Shown here: in pieces, positions 17,478 to 26,960 of the stretch
Position numbering within the stretch: position 1 is the stretch's first letter
How the letters are laid out: the number at the start of each line of letters is the position of its first letter
Assembly: GCA_019322485.1 (NCBI GenBank)
Contig: JAHWIK010000015.1
Span: 28,608-92,607 of the forward strand
Length of the DNA stretch: 64,000 nucleotides
DNA from: Candidatus Woesearchaeota archaeon
Lineage (GTDB): Archaea; Nanobdellota; Nanobdellia; Woesearchaeales; JAHWIC01
Direction of reading: 5' to 3'
The notes under the pieces: model-generated
Told to the model about the DNA's origin: nothing
The model's database searches: none
Seen by the model: only the letters and a program-made list of their open reading frames with translations
Translations under genes and position numbers: made by a program

Positions 17478-18896
17478 TTAACCTGCTATAAACTCTATGA
17501 TTCTGTCATATACTTCCGGGGTAGTTAGAGGATACAGCATATAAGTGTGCTTAAACCTTTCTCCAGTGTAAGCCAGGTTCTTAGCGCCTTGTAAAGGCAC
17601 GCTTGTAGAGCAGACAACATCATCATGGTATAGTTCAGTCTTGCCGCAGGGATAATAAGGCACTACACCAGCAACATGAATCATTCCTTTTTTTGCTTTT
17701 CCGGTTATAGTCAGGTATCTTGTTCTACCTGGGGTTTCATCACCTGAGTTCAGCCTTGTCAGGAATGGACTTCCCTCAACCATGTCATAGCACTCCAGCC
17801 CAGGATGGGAAAAACTGCAGCCCACTGCAGGAGCTATTATATTTTCCCCGCCAATAATTCCGTGGTTTGGTGTTCCGATTGTAACAAGAACCTCAACACT
17901 CCCGCTTCCATATTTTCTTATATATTCTCTTGACACTAATCCGCCCATGGAATGGGCTATGATTATGACCTTGTTCTTTCCAGTGTAGTGCTTTAAGGTA
18001 TCTATTGTCTTCTTAATCCTGTCTGAGTAGGCTGAGATATCCTTTTCATCCTCAACGCCAATTATCGAGCCCCTGTCATCATATACACCTAGGTAATAGG
18101 TTGTTCTTACACAGACTGGTTTGTTTAGCTTTCCCCACAGTCCTGCTCCAACAGATTCCTCTCTTGCGCTTGGCAGCAGGATACCTTTGTTGATATAAAG
18201 GCCGTCTTTCTCAAGTTTATTCTGGAACTCTAAAAAATGATTTATGTTAGAATAATCTACATCCTCATTTTCTTTTGCAGAATGCCCATGGATAAGGATA
18301 ATTGGTAAATCAGTGTTGGGGTCAACGCTTTCTTGGGGTATGTATTCCTCTTTGCAGTCTGCAGGGCAATTCATTGGATTTTCATTAGCATCGCATCTTC
18401 CATTGCCGCAGGTTATAATCTCGCATCTTCTTGTTTTTGTGTTGCATCTTCCGTTAACACCACATCTGCAGTCATTAGGCGCTGTAACACAGTTTTCCCC
18501 AAGTTCAGATTCACAGAGGCCGTCCTGGCAGTCAACTAAACCGCAGTCCTTGTCGCAGCCAAGCCCACACTCCCCAGGATTGCAGATTAGGTCGCCGCAA
18601 TAAGAGTCTGCCTCGCAGCTTCCGCAGTCTTTTGCGCATGCAGAACAGCTTTCTTCTGCCTGGCAGAAATAATCCCCGCACCAGTCGCAGTCTAAGGAAC
18701 ATATGCCTCCCTCGTCTTCCTGGCAGATTCCGTCACCGCACCAGTCGCAATCAGCAAAACACAGTTCAACCTCATTTTCCTGGCAGATTCCATCACCGCA
18801 ATAAGGCTTATTTGCAATGAAGAATAAATAACCAGAACCGCTTACCAAAAGGACAATGATGAACACCACAACTATTTCATTTTCAGATATTTTCAT
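17478..18896 (-). CDS. Membrane-anchored lipase/esterase-like alpha/beta hydrolase with Cys-rich repeats
   Basis: 472 residues. A membrane helix (about 8-28) is followed by at least six Cys-rich repeats (about 32-182) built on CGDGxCxxxE...CxxDCxxC. From about residue 196 there is an alpha/beta-hydrolase: LIHGH (203-205, oxyanion region), IIAHSMGGL with nucleophile S316, acid candidates D425/D426 and H450 near the end. The fold resembles triacylglycerol lipases or PGAP1-like esterases. It probably acts outside the cell on lipids or acyl groups; substrate unknown. Its Cys repeats match those of the 414-residue neighbour. Confidence 0.8.
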   Translation of the reverse strand: MKISENEIVVVFIIVLLVSGSGYLFFIANKPYCGDGICQENEVELCFADCDWCGDGICQEDEGGICSLDCDWCGDYFCQAEESCSACAKDCGSCEADSYCGDLICNPGECGLGCDKDCGLVDCQDGLCESELGENCVTAPNDCRCGVNGRCNTKTRRCEIITCGNGRCDANENPMNCPADCKEEYIPQESVDPNTDLPIILIHGHSAKENEDVDYSNINHFLEFQNKLEKDGLYINKGILLPSAREESVGAGLWGKLNKPVCVRTTYYLGVYDDRGSIIGVEDEKDISAYSDRIKKTIDTLKHYTGKNKVIIIAHSMGGLVSREYIRKYGSGSVEVLVTIGTPNHGIIGGENIIAPAVGCSFSHPGLECYDMVEGSPFLTRLNSGDETPGRTRYLTITGKAKKGMIHVAGVVPYYPCGKTELYHDDVVCSTSVPLQGAKNLAYTGERFKHTYMLYPLTTPEVYDRIIEFIAG

Positions 18897-18979
18897 AGGT
18901 GTGAGTTGGGGATTATCCTATTTAAGTTTTTGCTAAATTTAAAAAAACTTATAAAGAGGTTTGGACTTCCGGCAGTTAT

Positions 18980-19096
18980 ATGGCTCCTCTAGAAGTATCG
19001 GAAATGGCCCTGAGAATTGGTGTTCCTGTGTTGATGGGTATTACAGCTAGTGTCTATATTTTTGACTATTTTCTTAGAAGAAGGCAGTATGATTAG
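18980..19096 (+). CDS. Predicted 38-residue membrane peptide
   Basis: A short gene encoding a peptide that starts MAPLEVSEMALRIG and has one hydrophobic helix (VPVLMGITASVYIF) with an Arg-rich end (FLRRRQYD). A TATA-like AAACTTATAAA at about 18945-18955 lies roughly 29 bp upstream of the ATG, the leaderless spacing seen elsewhere here. It overlaps the end of the convergent lipoprotein gene by four bases. Promoter placement, an in-frame ATG and the membrane helix support it, but it could be spurious. Confidence 0.45.
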   Translation: MAPLEVSEMALRIGVPVLMGITASVYIFDYFLRRRQYD

Positions 19097-19446
19097 TCTT
19101 TTGTGATTAGCTCATCAGCCTCAATATAAGGCTTTGTTCCTGCAAAAGGAATCTCACCATAACGGATTGTCCCCCTTACAACATAATCAACCTCATACTC
19201 AAATGTTTGCTGCGCTACTGCTTTCTTTACATAAAGATAAGGGCCACCGCTTACCTTAGCCCATTCCCGCTTTGCTGTTCCATCTATGATGCCCCTTATC
19301 TCAACTTCCATGCCTTCATACTTTTCAGGATTATCATTTATTGCTTTAATCAATGCACCATCACTTGCTTTTCTTACAATAATCTCATAGCCACCAAACT
19401 GGCAGCCGCATAAAAAAATTAAAAATAAAACTAATAGTTTTTTCAT
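19093..19446 (-). CDS. Small lipoprotein, possible OB-fold
   Basis: 117 residues. The signal helix ends in LCGC at about residue 15 (lipobox). The mature domain alternates strands (GMEVEIRGIIDG, WAKVSGGPYLYVK, VDYVVRGTIRYGE), a pattern typical of small OB-fold lipoproteins; this is an inference from pattern. Its ATG overlaps the stop of the 393-residue surface protein gene by four bases, placing it last in the operon with the giant surface protein. Confidence 0.65.
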   Translation of the reverse strand: MKKLLVLFLIFLCGCQFGGYEIIVRKASDGALIKAINDNPEKYEGMEVEIRGIIDGTAKREWAKVSGGPYLYVKKAVAQQTFEYEVDYVVRGTIRYGEIPFAGTKPYIEADELITKD

Positions 19447-20624
19447 TTTTTCTTCCTCTTTTTAGGCTTTAGTTTCTTTATCATTATTATCAATGCTGCA
19501 GCTATAATAGCTAAGGCAACTGCCACATACAACAATGGAGATACCTTTCTTTCTGCTTCGTGCAGCTCTATTGTAAACTCCCTTTCAAAGGTTTTATCTT
19601 TATAGTAAGCCTTTGCCTTTAGTTCATAAGATCCAAGCTCCAGCTCATGCGCTTCCCAATGAAGCCTTACAGAGCTGTTCCTGTTTGGTTCGATATCAAT
19701 CCTGTTTGCTTCCATAGCTGCAATTACTGTGCCATTCCTGATAATATCTGCAGTCAGGTTAACATCCTCAAGCTCTTTATTCCAGTTTGACCCTAAGAAC
19801 ATATTTATCCTGTTGATTTTATCAACAACAGCAGTTCTTGTTCCTAAGAAAATCAGCACCCCTTCTTCACCAATCCTAAAACTTCCAGTTTCTTCTACTG
19901 CTTTTCCGGAAAACTTAATGATTGATTCTGCATCATACTCACCAGGCTTGAACAGGAACTTCTTTATGGTTAATTGGTTTTCATGACTTTTTCCAGGCTC
20001 AATAGTAAATGTTGCTTTTGGCAGGGATAGTATCTTCTTCTCTGTATTTCCCAGAATCTTATAACCAAGCACTACATCATGGAATCCATTTACAAGTGCA
20101 GCTTTGTACAGGCTTGCAACTTTCTCTTTATTCTCATATATGTTAAGGTCATTCTCTATTCCTCCAATTGTTATTGCGCCTTTGTTTTCCATTACTGTTG
20201 TAAATTTCATAAGATATTGGCTGTCATCAATAACCAAAAGCTCTGTTTTAAGGTATTCCTCAGGATACGGAACAAATAAATTAACCGTATGATGTACTGA
20301 TGGCTTTGTTGTTACTGTTCCTGAACCTGCTGGTTCTTCATATACAACTATCTTAGCCTGATGCTCGCCAGGCCCGAAAGGCCCTGATAGGTTAAAGCTG
20401 AATTCTTTTGGGCCTATTACAACCCCTTCACGCGCAATCTCCACGTCAAGCTCACCTTCAACACCAATTGTAATCCTTGTTGGAAGGTTTGATGAAGGTA
20501 TAACTGTAAAAACACCTGAATGCTCTTTATTCCCAAAGAAATCTGTCTTTGCGGGCATTGCCCCTAAAGCAAACACAGCGTCTATTGAAAGCACCAATAT
20601 AATAAATAAAATCCATTTTTTCAT
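19443..20624 (-). CDS. Surface protein with C-terminal membrane anchor
   Basis: 393 residues. Signal peptide at the N-terminus (ILFIILVLSIDAVFALG), four or more beta-rich domains without cysteines in the middle, and a membrane helix near residues 363-385 followed by a KKLKPKKRKKK cytoplasmic end. It overlaps the stop of the 2016-residue gene by four bases. The giant protein has no membrane anchor of its own at its C-terminus, so this protein may hold it or assemble with it. No family was recognised. Confidence 0.7.
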   Translation of the reverse strand: MKKWILFIILVLSIDAVFALGAMPAKTDFFGNKEHSGVFTVIPSSNLPTRITIGVEGELDVEIAREGVVIGPKEFSFNLSGPFGPGEHQAKIVVYEEPAGSGTVTTKPSVHHTVNLFVPYPEEYLKTELLVIDDSQYLMKFTTVMENKGAITIGGIENDLNIYENKEKVASLYKAALVNGFHDVVLGYKILGNTEKKILSLPKATFTIEPGKSHENQLTIKKFLFKPGEYDAESIIKFSGKAVEETGSFRIGEEGVLIFLGTRTAVVDKINRINMFLGSNWNKELEDVNLTADIIRNGTVIAAMEANRIDIEPNRNSSVRLHWEAHELELGSYELKAKAYYKDKTFEREFTIELHEAERKVSPLLYVAVALAIIAAALIIMIKKLKPKKRKKK

Positions 20625-23600
20625 GTTGTTCTCACCAATATAGTTGAATTCTTCTGCCCCGAGGGCTCAAGCAACGGCACAGTTGCGTTCAAATCAATCT
20701 CTGCTGTGTCTGAGGCATCTTCCCAGTTTAGATTATATATTGCCGGCGTGCTGTTTGAAGGCATTGGAGTTAATGTTGTCGTTGCTGAAGTGAATGAGCC
20801 GGATTCATTCACGCCTATTGCGAATTGATATGACTCATTTGGATTAGGCACTGTCTCAAACAAGTCAGTTGCATTTATTGATATGTTGACAATTAAATTG
20901 CCTACATTTTCCAATAGGAGCGGCAGTGGGCTGTCATCTTCTGTGGATTCACTAAAGCCAGGTATTACCACCCCAAAGTCAACTACATCCCTTGTCAGGT
21001 TTATTGCTATGTATGAGCTTAATGTAAAGTTCCATACATCGCTCCATTCTCCTGAGATAATGGAGTGATAAGCCCTTACTCTCCAGAAATATGTCTTGTC
21101 AAGCTCGAGGTCGCTTATTAGTGTGTGGCTGGTTTCATTATTGCTTCCTTCTGATAGATTTCCTCTTGAGTAATCTAATGATGTAAAGATTGGCGAATCA
21201 TCTATCTCTATCTCGTATTTTGCAGTTGTTGAGCCATTGTAGGTTGCATTGTACCAAGTGAATGTTGGCCTTAGCTCTGTTGTGGTGTTTCCGCTTTCCG
21301 GGCTTTTGAGGATAACCTTTGACGGCCTGTTGGCTTCTTCTCTTTCACATGCGTCTTTGCATGTGTAGCCATTGTATGTCTGGGTATAATCACAGACCCA
21401 TATGTTCTCTTTGCTGTTTCCATTGCTCCAAGGCAGTTCTCCTGATACTGTTCTTGTGTCATTGTCATCTCTTAACTCAACCTCAACAGTATAGTATCCT
21501 TCACTCAAGCCGCTTAAACTGACTGTGCCATTGCACATTCCTGTTGATGCAAGCGGAACACTTCCGAGAGATATCCTGCTGCCAGGGCTGTTCTTTTCTG
21601 CATAAACAACACAGCCAGAGGCATTAGCAGTAAATCCATAAGTGCTTGTGAAATTAACTGCTACATTCAGTGTTTCTGTTGGCACGTAATAATCCTTTGT
21701 TGGGTATGAAGTACTGCAGTTTGTGTCTATGCAGAAGAATCCTGTTGTTTGTTTTGGCAAGGTTCTTACATCAATGGTCAGGCTTGTGTTTGGACCAATA
21801 TTGCCGACACCATCAACTGCCCTTGCATAGATTGTATTTAAGCCGTCAGATAATGTGAGGGCATACCTGCAGTCATAAGCTGATGTTTCATTTACCCATC
21901 CAGTGCCGTCATTAAACTGGCAAAGTTCAACGCCGGAATTCCATGTGCCAGAGTCAGTTGCATTTACTCTTACATAAACAGTGTCTGAGGCGCTTAATCT
22001 GGTAACTGTATTGTCTGTTTTTATCATTCTTAGCCTGGAGGTTGTGTAATCATCATCTGCAGGAGTTGTTTTTACAAATACTGGTGCTTGCGGCGGCTCT
22101 GTTTCAAGGATGTACTGCGTAACATCTGCATTTTGCTCTACTCCGCCTATACTTGTTGAGACATAATACGAGAAACTCGAGTTTTGTACAATTGTGTCAT
22201 TATCAGGGACAGTTATCCAGAATGTTAGGTTTAAAATCTGGTTTGGATATGCTCCGCTGTATTCTATAAGGACAGCCTGGTAATGATATCCTGATTGAGC
22301 ACTGTACTGCACATTGAAATTACCAGAGTCTGTTCCATAGATTCCAGAGTTTGATGCATTCATCTCATAATCTAATGGCACATAGGTTGCGCTTGCACTT
22401 CCAAGATAAATCTGGATTGTTTTTCCGTTTACATTTGTGGCTGAGTCTGTGAATGTGAATGTAAGGTTTTTTCCTCTCCAATGATATTCTGTGTATGTCA
22501 GGTCAGGTGTTCCGCCGCCCCAGTTTGTGTTTACTGAGTAATCTGGGGGCTCTCCGCCTATGTAGCTGACTGCTGCTGCATCAGAGCATTTTAGCGTGCA
22601 TGCTGCTAAACTATTTGTATACGGGGCCAGGCATGAAGCACCTGATGAACAATCTGAGTCTTCGCAGTCAACTGAATTGTCAAAATCATTGTCATAGCTG
22701 TCTGTGCATGCTGATTCTGTTGTTCTATACCCTGTTCCTGCACTAGCCGAGTTGCAGATTCCTTGGCTTGTAGACCACACACCAACGATTCCATCACAGT
22801 CTGAATCCCTGCAGTCATAAACACCATCATTAAGGCTGGCGTTTATCTCATTAGGGTCATAATTTGTCTTTGAGATGTATTCATCTTGGTATTCATACTC
22901 ATTGTTTAAGCCATCCATGCACGAATCTAGCGTTACATTCTCTTCTGGAGGACAGACCCTGCATAATCCTTGATGATAACATCCTGTATCATAACAGTTT
23001 GCAAGATTATCGCCATCATTATCCATTGAGTAAGCTGTTGTTCCGCTTGAATTATAATCACCGCAAAGAGTATCATCAAAAGGATCAAAGTACATCTCTT
23101 CAAATAATGCACATAAAATATCTCCTGGGCCCAGCAGGCCATTGCAGTCAGGGTCGCCACAATCTGTTCCTGAAGCATCATTTGTCTCGTATTCTGTTCC
23201 ATTCCATGTGTAGGCATCTAGGTCATTGTCTAATGTGTCATTGCAGGTCTGCTCTACTATTGATAATCCTGAGCCGTCATCTGTACAGACATACAGGCCA
23301 GATTCCTGCACAGCATAGCAGTTATAATCATCACAATCTTCACCTGTATTTGCACCGGCATGTGCGCTTCCTGACTCTCCAACATAATAGGTTCCTAGGT
23401 CTTGGTCATTGTCAACTCCATCAGAACAGTTGTATTCCCATCTTATTGTGCATAAGCCGATATTTCCTGAGTCATTTATGTAAGTGTTATTGCAGTCAGA
23501 GTCATAATTATTCCATGCACAGTCAATTCCTGCTCCAGCTGCAGTACTTAGATTAATACCATCTGACAAATAATTATCAAGGTCATTGTCAATGCTGTCA

Positions 23601-26600
23601 AGGCACCAGTTTTGTGTGCTGTTGCAGCCAGTTGGTGAGCATGTATAGTTTTCCCGGCCAGGGCAGGCAGAATTGTTATAACAGCTGTAATCATTGCAGT
23701 CACCATCTTGCAGGTAGGTGTTTGCTCCAAAGTGGTATTGATATGATGCATTTGTCCATCCAGGGTTCTGCATCTGGCTGATGTAATAATCCTGGTCATT
23801 ATCAAAAACATCTGTACAGTTTCTTTCAATAATTAATTCACAGTTTTGTCCTGACGGGCCGATAGCTGTATCATTGCAGTCTTGGTCATATCTATAGCTG
23901 TCATAAGCAATAGCATACGGCCAGAATTGGTTTGGAGTGAGACCATATGCATAATAGATGCAGTCTATTCCGCCTGATAGGTTTTCCACTCTGTTTGAAT
24001 CTAATAAATAATCAGTTATGTTGTAGACATACCTGTCTAGGTCATTGTCAACTCCATCAGTGCACAATGATGCTGTTTCTGTTGTAGGGCATGCAGAGTC
24101 ATTTGCACAGTCATAATCATCACAATCATAGCCGCCAGAGGCGCTTGTCCTATTCCCGCCAGGATTGTATGCATTATCTAAGTCATTGTCATAACCATCT
24201 GTACAGTTTATCTCGTGGCCTAGCTCACATTTTCCAGGACCCATATCAACACCATCACAGTCTGCATCAGGGTAGTGGTTTCCATCATAGTTATATCTGC
24301 AGTCCATTCCACCGCCATACTGGTTGTTTGTTGCACTATATTGTGTTCCTGTCCAGCCGGTTATTGTATAATAATCAAGGTCATTATCCTTGTTGTCAGA
24401 ACAGTTTGCTCCATCATTTTCCCAATAGTTTGTTACATTGCATGTTGATTGGCAGTCATACTCTCCATGTGCAATGTTGCTTCCACCTGCACCATATTGA
24501 TAATTTGGGTTTGTTGTTGAGGCTCCTGTTGAGGTCGTATTGCAGTCAAGTTCCCCATCCTGGTCATTATCAAATCCATCTGAGCAGCTTGTTTCAAAGA
24601 TTAATTGGCATGTTCCTGCTGGCAATACAGAACTATTGCAGTCTATATCATACTCTACCATCCTGCAGTCAGCTCCTGCTCCTGGCAAGCCCGAGTAAAA
24701 GTCTAGGTCATTGTCCTTTCCGTCAATGCATGTTATTCCTGACTCATTTATGGGACAGTTTGAATCATTGAAACAATCATATTCTCCATGAGGATAAGTT
24801 CCTCCACCAGAATAGGTTGACCTGGGGTTAGTTGGATTGCTTAAGTACTGGATTACCCCGCCTGTAAAGAATGCTGTTGTGTTGCAGTCAAATGCTCTGT
24901 CACGGTCATTATCAAACAAGTCATTACATATTGTTTCTACCCCTAATTCGCATGTGCCATTGATTCCTCCAACATTATAGCTGAGCCAGCTTGAGTTTAG
25001 GATGTATGTGTTGTTGCAGTCAGTGTCCCATGTACCTGCATTATAATGGCAGTCTGTATCACCATCATCGTCATTGTCAAAGCCGTCTGTGCAGGAGTTA
25101 TTTGTTGCAGCATATTTGCTTTCATTCTGGTAAGCGCATAAAGGATAGGTTCCGTCAGGGTTTGCCGATGTTGAACCAATATAAGCGTCGCAATCAATGT
25201 CAATACAGTCTGTTGTATAATCCAAGTCATTGTCATATGAGTCTGCACAAGATATATCATGTTCATCTCTTACGCCGTCATCTGAAATATTTATGTTAAA
25301 TTTAAAGTCATATGCTGAACCATTAAATATCCTGTTCAAGACTAAGCCATACATTCCATAGAAGTTGTTTGTTGTATTCATCATTGCTTTTAGGACATTA
25401 TCTAATGTGCTTTGGGTGTAAGGTGTTGGGTCAGAAGGAGGATTTGGGCCAGACTGGGCAATTATTGAGTTAGCACTTGTTGTTTTTCCGCTTAGACCGG
25501 TTGTTGCGGAGTAGTTTAATATCCAGAAATCACCAGGGTTTTCCTGCCATAATGATGTATTGAACTGCCACACCTTGAAATAAGCTGTATAGCCTGTTAT
25601 TTGCGAGGTTTGATACAGCCTCATACTAAACAATGCTTCTGGCTGTATCTTGTATGTGTAAGTGACTGCTGTGTTCGATGCTGTTCCAGTGCATAAGTTT
25701 GGTGCGCATGAAGCATCACAGGTTCCACCGTCTATGCATTGAAGTGACCCATCTAAATCACCTGGGTCATATGGCGGGTCATCTCTCCAGCCAGCTGCTG
25801 TTTTGTTGCAAGTCCATGCAGGAGTGCCCTGCTTGTTTGTATTAGAGCCCCCTACAATATAATATTCTCCGTAGACAATTGAAGCGCAGTCTGAATCCTC
25901 ACAATCTATTTTACCATCTCCATCATCATCTGCATTATTAGCACAGTGCGTCTCCACAACGTCAGGGGTATTCTTTTTCTTTATTGAGAAGTCAACGTCT
26001 TTTGCACCATAATAATATGATGAGTCTGCGGGATTATAGAAAACACTTGAACAGGTGTTGTTTTCAAGGAAGTAGTTTGAGTTATCTACGCCGGCTGCAC
26101 AGTTTGCTGCCCTGGTCACATAACCTACATACCATGCATAGTTGAGGGCAGCTTTACCCTCGTAGAAAGCAAGTTGCACTGTTCCGTTTAATCTTCTGCC
26201 AGATGTTACAGGTATTGTGCATGTCCTGTGGCATTCTTCACCAACAGGGCATGTTGAATCCTCAGAGTTATTGACATTAGTCACTGTATTGCTTTGGCTT
26301 ATTGTATAGGATATAGAGTAATTATTTCCTGCTGTGTTGGTAACTGTTTCTGCTCCATCTGCATAGTTCGAGTCCATGCAGGAGAAATTAGCTTTTAGGT
26401 TTTCGATTATTCCTTCTCCGATTACTGTCAGATTTATTACTGAACCATCTTCGTAGAACACCCTTCTCCTGTAATTATTTGAGGTATCTGCCACTCTCAA
26501 CAGGAAGAATCCTACTGTTCCTGATGAGCTAGCTCCTCCTGTTATTTCTGTAATAGATGATAACTCTTTTCCATCAGGGATTATGAAGAAGTTTAGTGAA

Positions 26601-26671
26601 CTGACAAGTAAGAGGATAATACAAAGTACTAATTTAATAATTTCAGATATCTTTTTTGTTTTATCTTTCAT
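20621..26671 (-). CDS. Giant surface protein with about 15 Asp/Asn/Cys-rich repeats and FN3-like domain
   Basis: 2016 residues. An N-terminal hydrophobic helix (about 12-31) is followed by a beta-rich region. Residues about 243-1335 hold roughly 15 copies of C-x-DGxDND-xDxxxDC units (for example CTDGFDNDDDG and CSDGFDNDQDG), separated by variable Gly/Asn/Tyr-rich inserts. The units resemble MopE-type metal-binding or calcium-binding acidic motifs. The remainder is Ig-like and includes an FN3-like domain near 1785-1885 (ending FWRVRAY...WSDVWNF). It is presumably exported and cation-stabilised, acting in adhesion or envelope structure. Its ATG overlaps the stop of a DUF2080-like gene (TAATG). 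Confidence 0.8.
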   Translation of the reverse strand: MKDKTKKISEIIKLVLCIILLLVSSLNFFIIPDGKELSSITEITGGASSSGTVGFFLLRVADTSNNYRRRVFYEDGSVINLTVIGEGIIENLKANFSCMDSNYADGAETVTNTAGNNYSISYTISQSNTVTNVNNSEDSTCPVGEECHRTCTIPVTSGRRLNGTVQLAFYEGKAALNYAWYVGYVTRAANCAAGVDNSNYFLENNTCSSVFYNPADSSYYYGAKDVDFSIKKKNTPDVVETHCANNADDDGDGKIDCEDSDCASIVYGEYYIVGGSNTNKQGTPAWTCNKTAAGWRDDPPYDPGDLDGSLQCIDGGTCDASCAPNLCTGTASNTAVTYTYKIQPEALFSMRLYQTSQITGYTAYFKVWQFNTSLWQENPGDFWILNYSATTGLSGKTTSANSIIAQSGPNPPSDPTPYTQSTLDNVLKAMMNTTNNFYGMYGLVLNRIFNGSAYDFKFNINISDDGVRDEHDISCADSYDNDLDYTTDCIDIDCDAYIGSTSANPDGTYPLCAYQNESKYAATNNSCTDGFDNDDDGDTDCHYNAGTWDTDCNNTYILNSSWLSYNVGGINGTCELGVETICNDLFDNDRDRAFDCNTTAFFTGGVIQYLSNPTNPRSTYSGGGTYPHGEYDCFNDSNCPINESGITCIDGKDNDLDFYSGLPGAGADCRMVEYDIDCNSSVLPAGTCQLIFETSCSDGFDNDQDGELDCNTTSTGASTTNPNYQYGAGGSNIAHGEYDCQSTCNVTNYWENDGANCSDNKDNDLDYYTITGWTGTQYSATNNQYGGGMDCRYNYDGNHYPDADCDGVDMGPGKCELGHEINCTDGYDNDLDNAYNPGGNRTSASGGYDCDDYDCANDSACPTTETASLCTDGVDNDLDRYVYNITDYLLDSNRVENLSGGIDCIYYAYGLTPNQFWPYAIAYDSYRYDQDCNDTAIGPSGQNCELIIERNCTDVFDNDQDYYISQMQNPGWTNASYQYHFGANTYLQDGDCNDYSCYNNSACPGRENYTCSPTGCNSTQNWCLDSIDNDLDNYLSDGINLSTAAGAGIDCAWNNYDSDCNNTYINDSGNIGLCTIRWEYNCSDGVDNDQDLGTYYVGESGSAHAGANTGEDCDDYNCYAVQESGLYVCTDDGSGLSIVEQTCNDTLDNDLDAYTWNGTEYETNDASGTDCGDPDCNGLLGPGDILCALFEEMYFDPFDDTLCGDYNSSGTTAYSMDNDGDNLANCYDTGCYHQGLCRVCPPEENVTLDSCMDGLNNEYEYQDEYISKTNYDPNEINASLNDGVYDCRDSDCDGIVGVWSTSQGICNSASAGTGYRTTESACTDSYDNDFDNSVDCEDSDCSSGASCLAPYTNSLAACTLKCSDAAAVSYIGGEPPDYSVNTNWGGGTPDLTYTEYHWRGKNLTFTFTDSATNVNGKTIQIYLGSASATYVPLDYEMNASNSGIYGTDSGNFNVQYSAQSGYHYQAVLIEYSGAYPNQILNLTFWITVPDNDTIVQNSSFSYYVSTSIGGVEQNADVTQYILETEPPQAPVFVKTTPADDDYTTSRLRMIKTDNTVTRLSASDTVYVRVNATDSGTWNSGVELCQFNDGTGWVNETSAYDCRYALTLSDGLNTIYARAVDGVGNIGPNTSLTIDVRTLPKQTTGFFCIDTNCSTSYPTKDYYVPTETLNVAVNFTSTYGFTANASGCVVYAEKNSPGSRISLGSVPLASTGMCNGTVSLSGLSEGYYTVEVELRDDNDTRTVSGELPWSNGNSKENIWVCDYTQTYNGYTCKDACEREEANRPSKVILKSPESGNTTTELRPTFTWYNATYNGSTTAKYEIEIDDSPIFTSLDYSRGNLSEGSNNETSHTLISDLELDKTYFWRVRAYHSIISGEWSDVWNFTLSSYIAINLTRDVVDFGVVIPGFSESTEDDSPLPLLLENVGNLIVNISINATDLFETVPNPNESYQFAIGVNESGSFTSATTTLTPMPSNSTPAIYNLNWEDASDTAEIDLNATVPLLEPSGQKNSTILVRTT

Positions 26672-26820
26672 TATTCTATTAACACCACTTTTACTTTTTT
26701 GTTAGCCCAGTGTTTAGGAACGTAGATTTGAGCACCGTTGCCGCTGTGTTTTGCGGTCTTCTCAATAACCTCATAACCTTCCATTTCCATTTGAATCGGC
26801 TTTCTCTTTAGGCGTTTCAT
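26671..26820 (-). CDS. DUF2080-like small protein, copy 2 (AbrB-like)
   Basis: 49 residues starting MKRLKRKPIQMEMEGYEV. The C-terminal HSGNGAQIYVPKHW-ANKKVKVVLIE pattern fits DUF2080, a short archaeal family annotated as transposon-associated, and resembles the swapped-hairpin AbrB/SpoVT DNA-binding motif (GN-x-x-I-x-VPK). The stop TAA and the ATG of the giant gene share a base (TAATG), so translation is probably coupled. It is nearly identical in DNA over its second half to the upstream copy. Its role as a DNA-binding regulator is inferred. Confidence 0.7.
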   Translation of the reverse strand: MKRLKRKPIQMEMEGYEVIEKTAKHSGNGAQIYVPKHWANKKVKVVLIE

Positions 26821-26960
26821 TATTCTATTAACACCACCTTGACTTTTTTGTTAGCCCAGTGTTTAGGAACGTAGATTTGAGCACCGTTGCCGCTGTGTTT
26901 TGCAGTCTTCTCAACTACCTCATGCCCTTCTATTTTCATCTGAATTGGCTTACTTTTCAT
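26820..26960 (-). CDS. DUF2080-like small protein, copy 1 (AbrB-like)
   Basis: 46 residues starting MKSKPIQMKIEGHEVVEK and then the same C-terminal half as copy 2, with identical residues from EKTAKHSGNG to the end. It is first in a chain of 1-nt TAATG overlaps: copy 1, copy 2, giant surface gene. A TATA box is centred about 28 bp upstream and two palindromes directly abut the start codon. Small AbrB-like proteins often repress their own promoter, which would make this an autoregulated surface operon; that is inference. Confidence 0.7.
   Translation of the reverse strand: MKSKPIQMKIEGHEVVEKTAKHSGNGAQIYVPKHWANKKVKVVLIE

Noticed and set aside
22864..23556. His/Leu-rich frames opposite the giant surface gene
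   Set aside because: They mirror the Asp/Asn/Cys repeat coding on the other strand and show no family features.
20621..26671. Regularly spaced repeats considered as a CRISPR array
   Set aside because: The repeats are degenerate at DNA level, lie within one long open frame and conserve protein motifs (DGxDND), not a fixed direct repeat.
26671..26960. DUF2080 pair taken as a complete transposon
   Set aside because: No transposase gene, terminal repeats or target-site duplication were found around it; the promoter and overlaps tie it to the surface gene instead.
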